Source: an uncultured Alphaproteobacteria bacterium (lineage in GTDB: Bacteria; Pseudomonadota; Alphaproteobacteria; HIMB59). Taken from it: a stretch of DNA of 64,000 nucleotides. Location of the stretch: assembly GCA_902527045.1 (NCBI GenBank), contig CABZNL010000001.1, positions 62,001 through 126,000 of the forward strand. The letters are read 5' to 3'. Position numbers and translations under genes: made by a program. The stretch's first letter is position 1. The number at the start of each line of letters is the position of its first letter. The notes below the pieces were generated by a model. It saw only the letters and a program-made list of their open reading frames with translations, was not told the origin of the DNA and did no database searches. Below are positions 1-8,976 of the stretch, one piece after another.

Positions 1-210
1 CCTTATGCTACAAAATATTGCTATAAAATAACTCTTCATAATAAATTTAAAAATTTTCAAGAGTTTGTAGAAATACTGGGTCACGAAATGGTTCATTATT
101 ATCAAAAGTTAGTGCTGAAACAAAATTCAGCAAAACATAATAAAGAATTTTACAGTTTTAAGAGAAAATTTAAAAAAATAGGATTAGAATTAAAACGTAT
201 TTACCGTTAA
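1..210 (+). CDS. SprT-like zinc metallopeptidase, C-terminal part (cut by window edge)
   Basis: An open frame runs from base 1 to the TAA at 208-210 and has no start inside the window, so only the last 69 residues are visible. They contain the metal-binding motif LGHEMVHYYQ (HExxH), then about 15 residues later an HNKEFYSFKRKF stretch with a further His, and a basic end. This HExxH...H-x-F arrangement is that of SprT-like domains, which in some proteins act on DNA-protein crosslinks. The stop codon directly touches the gpsA stop on the other strand. The family call rests on a short C-terminal piece; the exact role is unknown. Confidence 0.55.
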   Translation, partial: PYATKYCYKITLHNKFKNFQEFVEILGHEMVHYYQKLVLKQNSAKHNKEFYSFKRKFKKIGLELKRIYR

Positions 211-1179
211 TTATTCATTTTTAAAGCTTCTATTAAGTAAAATTTTTATTTCTTTTTTCGGTGGACTCCCATTTATAATGTTTATGATAGAGTCTATTAT
301 TGGAAGCTTACCAATTATTATTTTTTTATTTTTTTTTATAGTTAGACAACTGTTAAGACCCTCTATGGTCTTAAAACGAGTAATAATTTTACTTTTACTT
401 TTTTTTACAAAACTAAAACCAAAATTATAGTTTCTTGACTTATTTGAGCTACATGTAAGAATTAAATCTCCTATTCCTCCAAGGCTATAAATCATATTTT
501 CGTTTAAATTTAAATATTTTAACATGCTCTTTATTTCAGATACGCATCTTGTTATGTATGCTGATCTGGCGTTTTGACCAAGTGACTCTGCATCAATGAT
601 ACCTGCTCCAATAGCATATATATTCTTAATTATAGCAAGAAACTCAAGCGTCTTTAAACTCTCTGAGTAATAAATTCTAATATTTGTATCTTTAAAAATA
701 TTGCCAATGTTTTTATTGGCTTTATGACTTGATAGACTGAGTGCAGTGGGTTTTCCATATAACACCTCATCCGCAAAGCTTGGTCCAGATAAAAAATGAT
801 AATTTTTAAAATTTAGTTTTTTTGTTATTAGATTTGAAATGAATTCTCCGTTTTTACTGACTCCTTTTGAGCATATTACTAAATTATTGATTTTTTGATT
901 TTTAAAATAATCTTTGCAAAACTTCTCAAATGCACTGGCTGGTAAAATATAAAAAATATAATGATAATCTTTGGCATTAAAGTTGCCTGATATAGAATTA
1001 AGTTTTGTAGATAATTTGAAATTTTTATAATACTTTTGATTAATTTTATTTGAATTTATTTTGTTAGATAAACTCATGTCTCTTGCCCAAAGATAAACCT
1101 CACTATTATTTTTTGAGAGAACATTTGCGATTGCTGTTCCCCAAGCACCAGCACCAATTACTAAAATTTTTTTAGACAT
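211..1179 (-). CDS. gpsA: Glycerol-3-phosphate dehydrogenase [NAD(P)+]
   Basis: This enzyme reduces dihydroxyacetone phosphate to sn-glycerol-3-phosphate in the cytoplasm and supplies the backbone for phospholipids. The N-terminal Rossmann motif IGAGAWGTAIA lies at residues 8-18, the segment LSGPSFADEV near residue 130, and the catalytic-lysine region EFLAIIKNIYAIGAG near residue 185. The length of 322 residues is normal for the family (330-340) and the ATG at 1179 puts the Rossmann strand at the very N-terminus, as expected. It is divergent from glpD, so this locus holds both the making and the oxidation of glycerol-3-phosphate. The C-terminus ends with a basic stretch. Confidence 0.95.
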   Translation of the reverse strand: MSKKILVIGAGAWGTAIANVLSKNNSEVYLWARDMSLSNKINSNKINQKYYKNFKLSTKLNSISGNFNAKDYHYIFYILPASAFEKFCKDYFKNQKINNLVICSKGVSKNGEFISNLITKKLNFKNYHFLSGPSFADEVLYGKPTALSLSSHKANKNIGNIFKDTNIRIYYSESLKTLEFLAIIKNIYAIGAGIIDAESLGQNARSAYITRCVSEIKSMLKYLNLNENMIYSLGGIGDLILTCSSNKSRNYNFGFSFVKKSKSKIITRFKTIEGLNSCLTIKKNKKIIIGKLPIIDSIINIINGSPPKKEIKILLNRSFKNE

Positions 1180-1352
1180 TTATTTAAAATTAATTTTTAT
1201 TTAGAATAAACATTTCACTTGTATGTTTTGAATTAGTTAGAACAATATATTTGCCCAAGTCAATATTAAACTTAAGAATATTAACTAAAAATGGATAAAA
1301 TAGTTTTACCCTTACTTTACATTTTTAATTTTATATATGATGTTAGTAAGTA

Positions 1353-2795
1353 ATGTATGACGTTTTAATCATAGGCGGTGGTATTAATGGGGTAGGCATA
1401 GCTAGAGATGCAGTAGGAAGAGGTTTAAATACTTGCCTAATAGAAAAGGGTGATATTGCCTCACAAACATCTTCATGGTCTACTAAATTAATCCATGGGG
1501 GTATAAGATATTTAGAAAACTATGATTTTAAATTAGTCAGGGAGTCTCTGAAAGAAAGAGATATTATAAAGAAAATTGCTCCTCACATTACGAAACCAAT
1601 AAAATTTGTTTTGCCTCATGTTCCCAGCTTAAGGCCAAGTTGGTTCATAAGAATAGGTCTATTTTTATATGATAGATTAGGCGGCAAATCATCTTTTGAA
1701 AAATCAAAATTTATTTATCTGAAACAAGAATTTAAAGAAAATCCAATAAAGGAGAATTTTAAAAAAGCTTATATATACTCTGACCTATTTGTTGATGACT
1801 CGAGGCTAGCTCTACTTAATGCAGAAGATGCGATCAACAGAGGTGCAAAAATTTACGTAAATACAAAGGTTATTAAAGCAATAAGAGAGAAAGGACACTG
1901 GTCGATTTATTTAGAGAATGAAAAAATTTTAAAATCAAAAGTAATTGTTAATGCTACGGGTCCTTACGCTATTTCTGTTTTAAATAATACTTTTGGAATT
2001 AAACCTAAAAAAAAATTAAGGCTTATTCAAGGAAGCCACTTAGTTTTAAAAAAATTATACGAAGGAGACCATGCATATATACTCCAATTAAATGACAAGC
2101 GTATTATTTTTATGATACCTTATCAAAAAAAATATACTTTGATTGGCACAACTGATCATGAGGTTAAGAGTTTTGAAAATCCAAAAATTACTGAAGAAGA
2201 AAAAACTTATTTAATTAACTCTGTCAATTCATTCACTAAGAAAAAAATTAATGAAAATGATATTATATGGACATATGCTGGTATAAGACCATTGATTGAG
2301 GATAATAATATTAAAGCATCTAAAATCTCAAGAGATTACACTTTTGAAATTGATGATGTAGAAGGAGCACCAATACTTACTGTGCTTGGAGGAAAGCTTA
2401 CAACCTATAGAAAACTATCCGAGCATGTTATGGAAAAATTATCAAAGTATCTTAACTTCTCGGACAAATCATGGACTGCCAATGAAGCACTGCCTGGTGC
2501 AAATTATAAAGAAAGAAATAATACAAATATTTCTGAAAAAATAATTGGACGTCTTGTTGAAACTTATGGAAATAAAATATCTAAACTTAACAAATATTAT
2601 AATGAATTTGAGTCAGGTGGAGAGTTAATTTTTGACGATTTTTATGAATTTGAAGTTAAATATCTTATTGAAGAAGAGATGGCTCGAACTGCCGAAGATA
2701 TCCTATTTAGGAGAACAAAGCTTGGAATTAATTTTCCTAAAAAGGCGAAGGATAAATTAGAAATTATTTTAAAAAGACACCTTAAGTTCTTATGA
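1353..2795 (+). CDS. glpD: Aerobic glycerol-3-phosphate dehydrogenase (FAD)
   Basis: This membrane-associated flavoprotein oxidises glycerol-3-phosphate to dihydroxyacetone phosphate and passes electrons to quinone. The FAD-binding motif IIGGGINGVGIARDA is at residues 6-20, followed by SSWSTKLIHGGIRYLE, the family's FAD/substrate signature. A DAO-type domain fills the centre and a C-terminal domain follows (about 370-480). It has 480 residues against about 500 in E. coli. glpK begins 12 bases after its stop, so the two form an operon with the LysR gene behind them. No glycerol facilitator gene is seen nearby. Confidence 0.95.
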   Translation: MYDVLIIGGGINGVGIARDAVGRGLNTCLIEKGDIASQTSSWSTKLIHGGIRYLENYDFKLVRESLKERDIIKKIAPHITKPIKFVLPHVPSLRPSWFIRIGLFLYDRLGGKSSFEKSKFIYLKQEFKENPIKENFKKAYIYSDLFVDDSRLALLNAEDAINRGAKIYVNTKVIKAIREKGHWSIYLENEKILKSKVIVNATGPYAISVLNNTFGIKPKKKLRLIQGSHLVLKKLYEGDHAYILQLNDKRIIFMIPYQKKYTLIGTTDHEVKSFENPKITEEEKTYLINSVNSFTKKKINENDIIWTYAGIRPLIEDNNIKASKISRDYTFEIDDVEGAPILTVLGGKLTTYRKLSEHVMEKLSKYLNFSDKSWTANEALPGANYKERNNTNISEKIIGRLVETYGNKISKLNKYYNEFESGGELIFDDFYEFEVKYLIEEEMARTAEDILFRRTKLGINFPKKAKDKLEIILKRHLKFL

Positions 2796-2807
2796 TATTA
2801 TAAAAAT

Positions 2808-4310
2808 GTGCAAAAATTTATTTTATCAATTGATCAAGGAACAACCTCTACACGCTCTATAATTTTTAATAAAAACTTTGAAATTGTCTCAAGTGATCAA
2901 TTAGAATTTAAACAACACTTTCCAAAAGATGGTTGTGTAGAGCATGATCCTGAAGAGATATTTCGTTCTGTTATACAAACCTCACATAATGCAATTAAAA
3001 AAGCTAAAATTAATTCAAGCCAGATATTGGGCATAGGCATAACTAATCAAAGAGAAACTGTTGTCGTATGGGATAAACAAACAGGTAAGCCTATTTATAA
3101 AGCAATAGTTTGGCAAGACAGAAGAACAGTAAATTATTGCAAAGACTTAATTAAAAGAGGATTAGCAAAAAAGATACAAAAAATAACTGGACTTATAATT
3201 GATGCCTATTTTTCTGCTACTAAAATTAAATGGATACTCGATAACATAGAGTTGTCAAAAAAACTTTTAAAAGAAGATAAGCTTTTATTTGGAACCATAG
3301 ATACATGGCTGCTTTGGAAGTTAACAGATGGAAGGTCTTATTTTACTGAGGCGACAAATGCTTCAAGAACCATGCTTTACGACATCAAAAAAAACTGCTG
3401 GTCAAAAGAGTTACTTAAAGTTTTTAATATTCCTCATGAAATTTTACCTGAGGTTAAAGATAGTGCAGACGATTTTGGTTATACGACTCTTTTTGGAGAT
3501 AAAATAAACATAGGAGGTATTGCTGGTGATCAACAAGCAGCAACTATTGGCCAAGCCTGTTTTAAACCAGGGTCTATTAAATCTACATATGGGACTGGGT
3601 GCTTTATGATCATGAATATTGGACAGAAACCAAAAATTTCAAAAAATAATTTACTTACAACTATTGCTTATAGAATTAATAATAAGACTACCTATGCTTT
3701 AGAGGGATCAATATTCGTTGCTGGTGCTGCTATTCAATGGTTAAGAGATTCACTTAAAGTAATAAAAACGGCACAAGAAACAGAAGTTTTATATTCACAA
3801 AGTGATCAGAGTCAACAAATCTATTTTGTTCCTGCTTTTGTAGGTTTGGGTGCTCCGTATTGGGATGGCGAAGCAAGAGGGGCAATTTTTGGTATGACAA
3901 GAAATACAGGAATAGCTGAGTTTGTTAAGGCTGCCGTAGATAGTGTTGCATATCAGACTAAAGATTTAATAATTGCAATGGAAAAAGATAGTGGCTTACC
4001 TATTAAACAAATTAAAGTTGACGGCGGAATGGTGACAAATGAAAAATTCCTTCAATTTTTATCTAATATTTTATTCCTGACTTGTGACAGACCAAAAATA
4101 ACTGAGACTACTGCATTGGGGGCTGCTTATCTTGCAGGGCTCTCTTCAAAAATTATCGAAAATACTGAAGAAATATCAAAAAAATGGCAAAGTGAAAAAA
4201 TATTTAAACCAAAACTTCATAAAAAGGAGATTAAGTATCTTTATCAAGGGTGGTTAAAAGCTGTAAAGAAGACTACTACAAAAAAGAATAGTAAAAAAAA
4301 TTATTTTTGA
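2808..4310 (+). CDS. glpK: Glycerol kinase
   Basis: This FGGY-family kinase phosphorylates glycerol with ATP to give sn-glycerol-3-phosphate, the substrate of the GlpD encoded just upstream. The N-terminal phosphate-binding motif SIDQGTTSTRSI is at residues 7-18; GITNQRETVVVWD, WQDRRT and the C-terminal VDGGMVTNEKFLQF are further family signatures. It has 500 residues, the usual length. The start is GTG at 2808, since the overlapping ATG at 2806 is out of frame. The last residues are lysine-rich, a common drift in this AT-rich genome. The LysR gene follows after 12 bases. Confidence 0.95.
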   Translation: MQKFILSIDQGTTSTRSIIFNKNFEIVSSDQLEFKQHFPKDGCVEHDPEEIFRSVIQTSHNAIKKAKINSSQILGIGITNQRETVVVWDKQTGKPIYKAIVWQDRRTVNYCKDLIKRGLAKKIQKITGLIIDAYFSATKIKWILDNIELSKKLLKEDKLLFGTIDTWLLWKLTDGRSYFTEATNASRTMLYDIKKNCWSKELLKVFNIPHEILPEVKDSADDFGYTTLFGDKINIGGIAGDQQAATIGQACFKPGSIKSTYGTGCFMIMNIGQKPKISKNNLLTTIAYRINNKTTYALEGSIFVAGAAIQWLRDSLKVIKTAQETEVLYSQSDQSQQIYFVPAFVGLGAPYWDGEARGAIFGMTRNTGIAEFVKAAVDSVAYQTKDLIIAMEKDSGLPIKQIKVDGGMVTNEKFLQFLSNILFLTCDRPKITETTALGAAYLAGLSSKIIENTEEISKKWQSEKIFKPKLHKKEIKYLYQGWLKAVKKTTTKKNSKKNYF

Positions 4311-4322
4311 TATTTATGTTAT

Positions 4323-5213
4323 ATGCGCATTAATATTGAAATTGGTGACATAGAAGCATTTATTGAACTTACTGAAACAAATTCCTTTGCCAAGGCAGCA
4401 AATAATTTGAATCTATCTCAGCCTGCTCTCTCTAGAAGAATTCAAAAGTTAGAGCACGAATTAGGAACTACACTTTTTGATAGAACTACTAGAAAAGTTC
4501 AGCTCTCTTATTCTGGAAGAAACTTTTACGATCGAGCTAGAGGAATAATAGAAGCTGTTAAAACAGCAACAAAAACACTCAATGAAAAATATAGTTTTCC
4601 ATCAATAGTTAAAATTGGAGTAGTCCATTCTGCTCTTAGAAATATATTATTTTCTGCTTTAAAATCTTTTAAAGAAATCGAACCTAGATGTAAGGTTCAA
4701 ATTATAGAGAGGTCATCAAATAATGTTGTTGATAGTGTTTTAGGGGGAGAGTGTGATTTTGGTATAAATTTTACTGGTATTCAAGAACCAGGAATTAATT
4801 TTGAAAAATTATTTGTAGAGGATTACGTAGTCGCGTTTCCTAAAGGAGATAAATTAGAAAGAAAAAGAAAAATAAAATTAACAGAGATAAAAGATCGAAA
4901 TTTTATATCAATTTGGAAAGGCTCAGGCAGTAGAATTTATATTGAAAATGCTCTAGCACTTCAAAAAGAAGATATGGATTGGGCCTATGAAGTAAGACAT
5001 ATTCCTACTGCCTTAAATATGGTTGAACAAGGACTAGGCATAACATTAGCCCCTAAATTAGCTATTTCTAAAGACTATACCTCTTTATCTTTTAGACCTC
5101 TGATAGATCCATCTGTAACCAGAACAATTGGTTTAATAAAAAGATCAGGGAGAGACCTTAGTTATGACTCGCAAAAATTATACGACTTACTAAAGGATAA
5201 ATTTAAAAGATAA
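4323..5213 (+). CDS. LysR-family transcriptional regulator
   Basis: This is a typical LysR regulator of 296 residues: an N-terminal winged helix-turn-helix (residues 8-65, with SFAKAANNLNLSQPALSRR) and a C-terminal periplasmic-binding-protein-like effector domain (about 95-295). It sits 12 bases behind glpK and 52 bases ahead of acnA, all on the same strand. Co-transcription with glpDK suggests it regulates that operon, acnA, or both; the effector cannot be read from the sequence. LysR proteins usually bind upstream of divergent or adjacent targets, so the 1180-1352 gap is one candidate site. Confidence 0.88.
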   Translation: MRINIEIGDIEAFIELTETNSFAKAANNLNLSQPALSRRIQKLEHELGTTLFDRTTRKVQLSYSGRNFYDRARGIIEAVKTATKTLNEKYSFPSIVKIGVVHSALRNILFSALKSFKEIEPRCKVQIIERSSNNVVDSVLGGECDFGINFTGIQEPGINFEKLFVEDYVVAFPKGDKLERKRKIKLTEIKDRNFISIWKGSGSRIYIENALALQKEDMDWAYEVRHIPTALNMVEQGLGITLAPKLAISKDYTSLSFRPLIDPSVTRTIGLIKRSGRDLSYDSQKLYDLLKDKFKR

Positions 5214-5265
5214 TTAATCAGTATTATGCATAAAAAAATATACTTATTAATGGTATTAATTATTT

Positions 5266-7038
5266 ATGTTGTCCGTTAATAGTTTTCAGACTTTAGACAA
5301 GTTTTCTATAAATGGGAAGGAATATAGCTTTTACAATTTATCCTTATTAGAAGATGAATTTCCAAAAGTAAAAACTCTCCCTAAATCAAAAAAAATACTT
5401 ATCGAAAATTTATTAAGATTAGAGGATGGCAAAGATGTCAACATAAATCTAATTAGAAATGTTTTAAAGAACCCTGAAAAAAAACATGAAGTTTTTTTTC
5501 TTCCATCTAGAGTTTTAATGCAAGATTTCACTGGTGTACCTGCAGTTGCAGACTTAGCAGCAATGCGTGATGCTGTCTCAAAAAAAGGTAAGGATCCTTC
5601 TAAAGTAAATCCTATTTCACAAGTTGATTTGGTGATTGATCATTCTGTAATGGTTGATTATTTTGCCAGCCCTAAAGCCTTTCAAAAAAATGTTGATATG
5701 GAATTTGGAAGAAATATTGAAAGATATGAATTCTTAAAATGGGGACAGCAAGCTTTTAAAAATTTTAGAGTTATACCTCCCGGAACAGGTATATGTCATC
5801 AAGTTAATTTAGAATATTTAGCACAAGTTGTGTGGGTTAATGAGCAAAATGATAAGAATTATTTATATCCTGATACTCTAGTTGGGACCGATAGTCATAC
5901 GACTATGGTAAACGCACTAGGAGTGCTTGGATGGGGGGTAGGGGGTATTGAAGCTGAAGCTGCAATGCTTGGTCAATCCGTATCTATGCTTTTACCTGAA
6001 GTGGTTGGTTTTGAAATAACTGGAAAGATGAATGAAGGTGTTACAGCGACAGATCTAGTTCTTACAATTGTTCAAATGCTTCGAGAGAAAGGAGTAGTCG
6101 GAAAATTTGTTGAATTTTACGGTGATGGTCTAAAGAATTTATCACTTGCTGACAGAGCAACTATTGCCAACATGGCCCCTGAATACGGTGCTACCTGTGG
6201 ATTTTTTTCAGTTGATGAAGAAACTATTAAATATTTAAAATTAACCTCTAGAAGCTCAAATCTTATAAATGTTGTTGAAAAATATAATAAAATTCAAGGT
6301 TTATGGGCTGATAACACTTGTGATTATAATGAAACCGTTCATTTAAATCTTGAAAATGTTAAAGCGTCTTTGGCTGGGCCTAAAAGACCACAAGATAGAA
6401 TTAATCTAGAAAGTGTGGATTTAAATTTTAAAGAATTTTCGAAGAACAAACCTATTGAAAAGAAAGTTAAAAACCATAATTACAAATTGCAAGATGGAAA
6501 TGTTGTTATTGCTGCTATTACCTCATGCACTAATACCTCAAACCCTGATGTTTTAGTTGCAGCCGGACTAGTCGCAAAAAAAGCATGTGAATTAGGGTTA
6601 CAAGTAAAGCCCTGGGTCAAGACTTCTTTGGCACCTGGTTCAAAAGTTGTTACTGATTACCTAGATAAATCAGGCTTGAATAAATATTTAGATCAATTGG
6701 GCTTTCATTTAGTGGGTTATGGGTGCACTACATGTATTGGAAATTCGGGACCTCTTGATAAAGATATTGCAGAGTGCATTACAGAAAATAATTTAACAGT
6801 TGCCTCAGTGCTTTCAGGGAATAGAAATTTTGAGGGAAGAGTTAATCCACATGTCAAAGCAAACTATCTTGCTTCTCCTCCATTAGTTGTAGCTTATGCA
6901 TTAGCTGGATCTGTGCATTCAAATTTAACGAAAGACTCACTTGGTATCGACACAAAAGGTAATGAAGTTTTCTTAAAAGATATATGGCCAAGCAATAATG
7001 AAATTCGTGAAGCAGTAGAAAAAAAATGTATCACCTGA
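5266..7038 (+). CDS. acnA: Aconitate hydratase AcnA, N-terminal part (frame broken)
   Basis: This part carries domains 1-3 of the aconitase that interconverts citrate and isocitrate in the TCA cycle. The three [4Fe-4S] cysteines are present: Cys421 in ITSCTNTSNP and Cys487 and Cys490 in GCTTCIGNSG. Family members run on to about 890 residues, but here the frame stops at TGA 7036-7038, just after an A8 run at 7019-7026. Skipping one A gives [11 protein letters not shown] and joins the next ORF with no loss. The whole protein would then be 876 residues. The cause may be an assembly error, slippage that restores the frame, or a real split gene. Confidence 0.9.
   Translation: MLSVNSFQTLDKFSINGKEYSFYNLSLLEDEFPKVKTLPKSKKILIENLLRLEDGKDVNINLIRNVLKNPEKKHEVFFLPSRVLMQDFTGVPAVADLAAMRDAVSKKGKDPSKVNPISQVDLVIDHSVMVDYFASPKAFQKNVDMEFGRNIERYEFLKWGQQAFKNFRVIPPGTGICHQVNLEYLAQVVWVNEQNDKNYLYPDTLVGTDSHTTMVNALGVLGWGVGGIEAEAAMLGQSVSMLLPEVVGFEITGKMNEGVTATDLVLTIVQMLREKGVVGKFVEFYGDGLKNLSLADRATIANMAPEYGATCGFFSVDEETIKYLKLTSRSSNLINVVEKYNKIQGLWADNTCDYNETVHLNLENVKASLAGPKRPQDRINLESVDLNFKEFSKNKPIEKKVKNHNYKLQDGNVVIAAITSCTNTSNPDVLVAAGLVAKKACELGLQVKPWVKTSLAPGSKVVTDYLDKSGLNKYLDQLGFHLVGYGCTTCIGNSGPLDKDIAECITENNLTVASVLSGNRNFEGRVNPHVKANYLASPPLVVAYALAGSVHSNLTKDSLGIDTKGNEVFLKDIWPSNNEIREAVEKKCIT
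7019..7026 (+). other. acnA: A8 run: frameshift point within acnA
   Basis: Eight consecutive A residues follow the G of a GAA codon. Upstream of this run only the first aconitase frame is open: the second frame has TAG at 7016-7018. Downstream the first frame stops at 7036. The two frames can therefore be joined only in this short interval, and deletion of exactly one A makes the family-like junction. Long A runs are known sites of RNA polymerase slippage and also of sequencing error. Confidence 0.85.
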
Positions 7039-7039
7039 A

Positions 7040-7897
7040 ATGTTTAAAAAACAATACTCTAATGCTTTAAACGGGCCTAAAGAATGGCAAAAAATTAAAA
7101 TATCTTCTGGAGACTTATATAAATGGAAACCGACATCAACCTACGTGCAACAACCTCCTTTTTTTACTGGTCAGACTGATAACAAAGAAATTACACATAT
7201 TGAAAATGCAAGACCGTTATTACTTTTAGGAAACAGTGTTACCACAGACCATATCTCACCTGCTGGAGCTATCAAATTAGAGAGTCCTGCAGGAAACTAT
7301 TTTATGGAGCGACAAATAAGACAAAATGATTTTAATTCATATGGGTCAAGAAGAGGTAATCACGAAGTAATGGTAAGAGGTACTTTTGCTAATATCAGAA
7401 TTAGAAATCAATTACTGTCTGATGTTGAAGGAGGATACTCAATTCTAGAACCCGATAAAAAGAAAATGAGTGTATATGAGGTTGCCATGGAATACGCAAA
7501 AAGGTCTGAAAATATTGTCGTTTTTGCAGGTCAAGAATATGGAACTGGTTCATCTCGCGATTGGGCAGCAAAAGGAACAAAATTGTTAGGCATTAAAGCT
7601 GTTATTGCAGAGAGCTTTGAAAGAATACATCGATCAAATCTAGTTGGAATGGGTGTCCTTCCAATACAACTTAATAGCCACAAGCTTAATGATTTAAATA
7701 TAAGATCTTCTGATCTTGTAGATATAAAACTCTCTGGTGAAACCAAACCTTTGCAAGATTTGGAAATATTTATTAAAAGCGATGAAAGTACTAAAATTTT
7801 AGAATGTACATTAAGAATTGATACCATCAATGAGCTACAATACTACAAGGCTGATGGAATATTGAATTTTGTTTTGAAAAATATTTTAAAAAATTAA
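7040..7897 (+). CDS. acnA: Aconitate hydratase AcnA, C-terminal (swivel) part
   Basis: These 285 residues are the remainder of AcnA: the linker, with YVQQPPFF, and the swivel domain 4, with [15 protein letters not shown], the substrate-contacting [12 protein letters not shown], and [16 protein letters not shown]. Its ATG (7040) lies one base after the stop of the N-terminal part, a TGAAATG arrangement that could allow re-initiation. I see no good ribosome binding site of its own. The ATG corresponds to an internal Met in the conserved PEMFKK junction, so it is not a normal gene start. The 3' end overlaps the sucB stop by four bases. Confidence 0.88.
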   Translation: MFKKQYSNALNGPKEWQKIKISSGDLYKWKPTSTYVQQPPFFTGQTDNKEITHIENARPLLLLGNSVTTDHISPAGAIKLESPAGNYFMERQIRQNDFNSYGSRRGNHEVMVRGTFANIRIRNQLLSDVEGGYSILEPDKKKMSVYEVAMEYAKRSENIVVFAGQEYGTGSSRDWAAKGTKLLGIKAVIAESFERIHRSNLVGMGVLPIQLNSHKLNDLNIRSSDLVDIKLSGETKPLQDLEIFIKSDESTKILECTLRIDTINELQYYKADGILNFVLKNILKN

Positions 7898-8976
7898 ATG
7901 ATAACTGGATTTTCTAAAAGCTCTTTAAGTCTTACTAAAAAAGTAACTGCTTGCTTTCCGTCAATAAGCCTGTGATCATAACTTAAGGCTATGTACATCA
8001 TCGGCTTTATGACAATTTTCTTTTTTACTGCAATAGGTCTATCTATAATAGAATGCATGCCTAATATAGCACTTTGAGGAGGATTAATAATGGGTGTGCT
8101 CATCATTGAGCCATATATTCCTCCATTTGTAATTGAAAAAGTTCCACCTGATAAATCATTCATTGTAAGTTTATTTGAATTTGCCTTTTGAGCTAAATCG
8201 AGGATATCTTTTTCAATATCACTGTTTGATAGATTTCCAGCATCTCTAATTATTGGAACAACCAAACCCTTTTCTGATCCAATTGCTATCCCTATATCAA
8301 AATAATTTTTGTAAATTATTTTATTATCATATATTTCTGAATTTATCTCTGGTATTTCTTTAAGGACATCCGTACAGGCTTTAACAAAAAAAGACATAAT
8401 GCCTAGTTTGACACCATATTTTTTTTTGAAAGATGTTTGTTCTTTTTTTCTTAAAGACATAATAGCCGACATGTCAACTTCATTAAATGTTGTAAGAATT
8501 GCCGCAGTATTTTGTGCATCTTTTAATCTTCTAGCAATGGTTTGTCTAAGCTTGGACATTGGAATGGTTTTTTCATTTTGATTTGCTGTTTCAATATCGA
8601 AATTTTTAAGACTATTTTCAGAGCTTGGAGAATTCTCAGATTTCTTAATAATATCAGGCTTATTAGGAAGTTTTAATTCCTTTGCAGTTTCTTTCTTCTC
8701 TTTAATCTGATTAATTTTGCTTTCAGCGCTATCAATTATAACCTCATCAGTAATCTCAGCAATAGACTGACCAACATTTACCGTAGCACCTACAGGGGCA
8801 ATGATCTTAGTTAACTTTCCTGAGGATTGAGCTGGAATTTCAATTGTGATTTTTTCAGTCTCTATTTCAGCTAAATTATCTCCAGATTTAAAGTTTTCAC
8901 CCTCTTTAACTAACCATGATGTAATTGTTCCCTCAATTATAGACTCTCCAAGCTCAGGTACAGTTATATTTTTCAT
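7894..8976 (-). CDS. sucB: 2-oxoglutarate dehydrogenase E2 (dihydrolipoyl succinyltransferase)
   Basis: This is the core of the oxoglutarate dehydrogenase complex; it moves the succinyl group from lipoate to CoA. The lipoyl domain (1-78) has the target lysine at about residue 42 in [10 protein letters not shown]. The catalytic domain (about 135-360) ends with [12 protein letters not shown], holding the HxxxDG motif. Between them lies only a charged, low-complexity linker. I cannot find the peripheral subunit-binding domain usual in bacterial E2, and 360 residues is short beside about 405 in E. coli. The start overlaps the sucA stop (TAATG). No lpd (E3) gene follows. Confidence 0.93.
   Translation of the reverse strand: MKNITVPELGESIIEGTITSWLVKEGENFKSGDNLAEIETEKITIEIPAQSSGKLTKIIAPVGATVNVGQSIAEITDEVIIDSAESKINQIKEKKETAKELKLPNKPDIIKKSENSPSSENSLKNFDIETANQNEKTIPMSKLRQTIARRLKDAQNTAAILTTFNEVDMSAIMSLRKKEQTSFKKKYGVKLGIMSFFVKACTDVLKEIPEINSEIYDNKIIYKNYFDIGIAIGSEKGLVVPIIRDAGNLSNSDIEKDILDLAQKANSNKLTMNDLSGGTFSITNGGIYGSMMSTPIINPPQSAILGMHSIIDRPIAVKKKIVIKPMMYIALSYDHRLIDGKQAVTFLVRLKELLENPVII

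Noticed and set aside
1180-1352. Sigma-70 promoter for glpD (TTGCCC near 1251 and TAAGAAT near 1273)
   Set aside because: Spacing is acceptable, but such matches are frequent in AT-rich DNA and nothing else supports this one.
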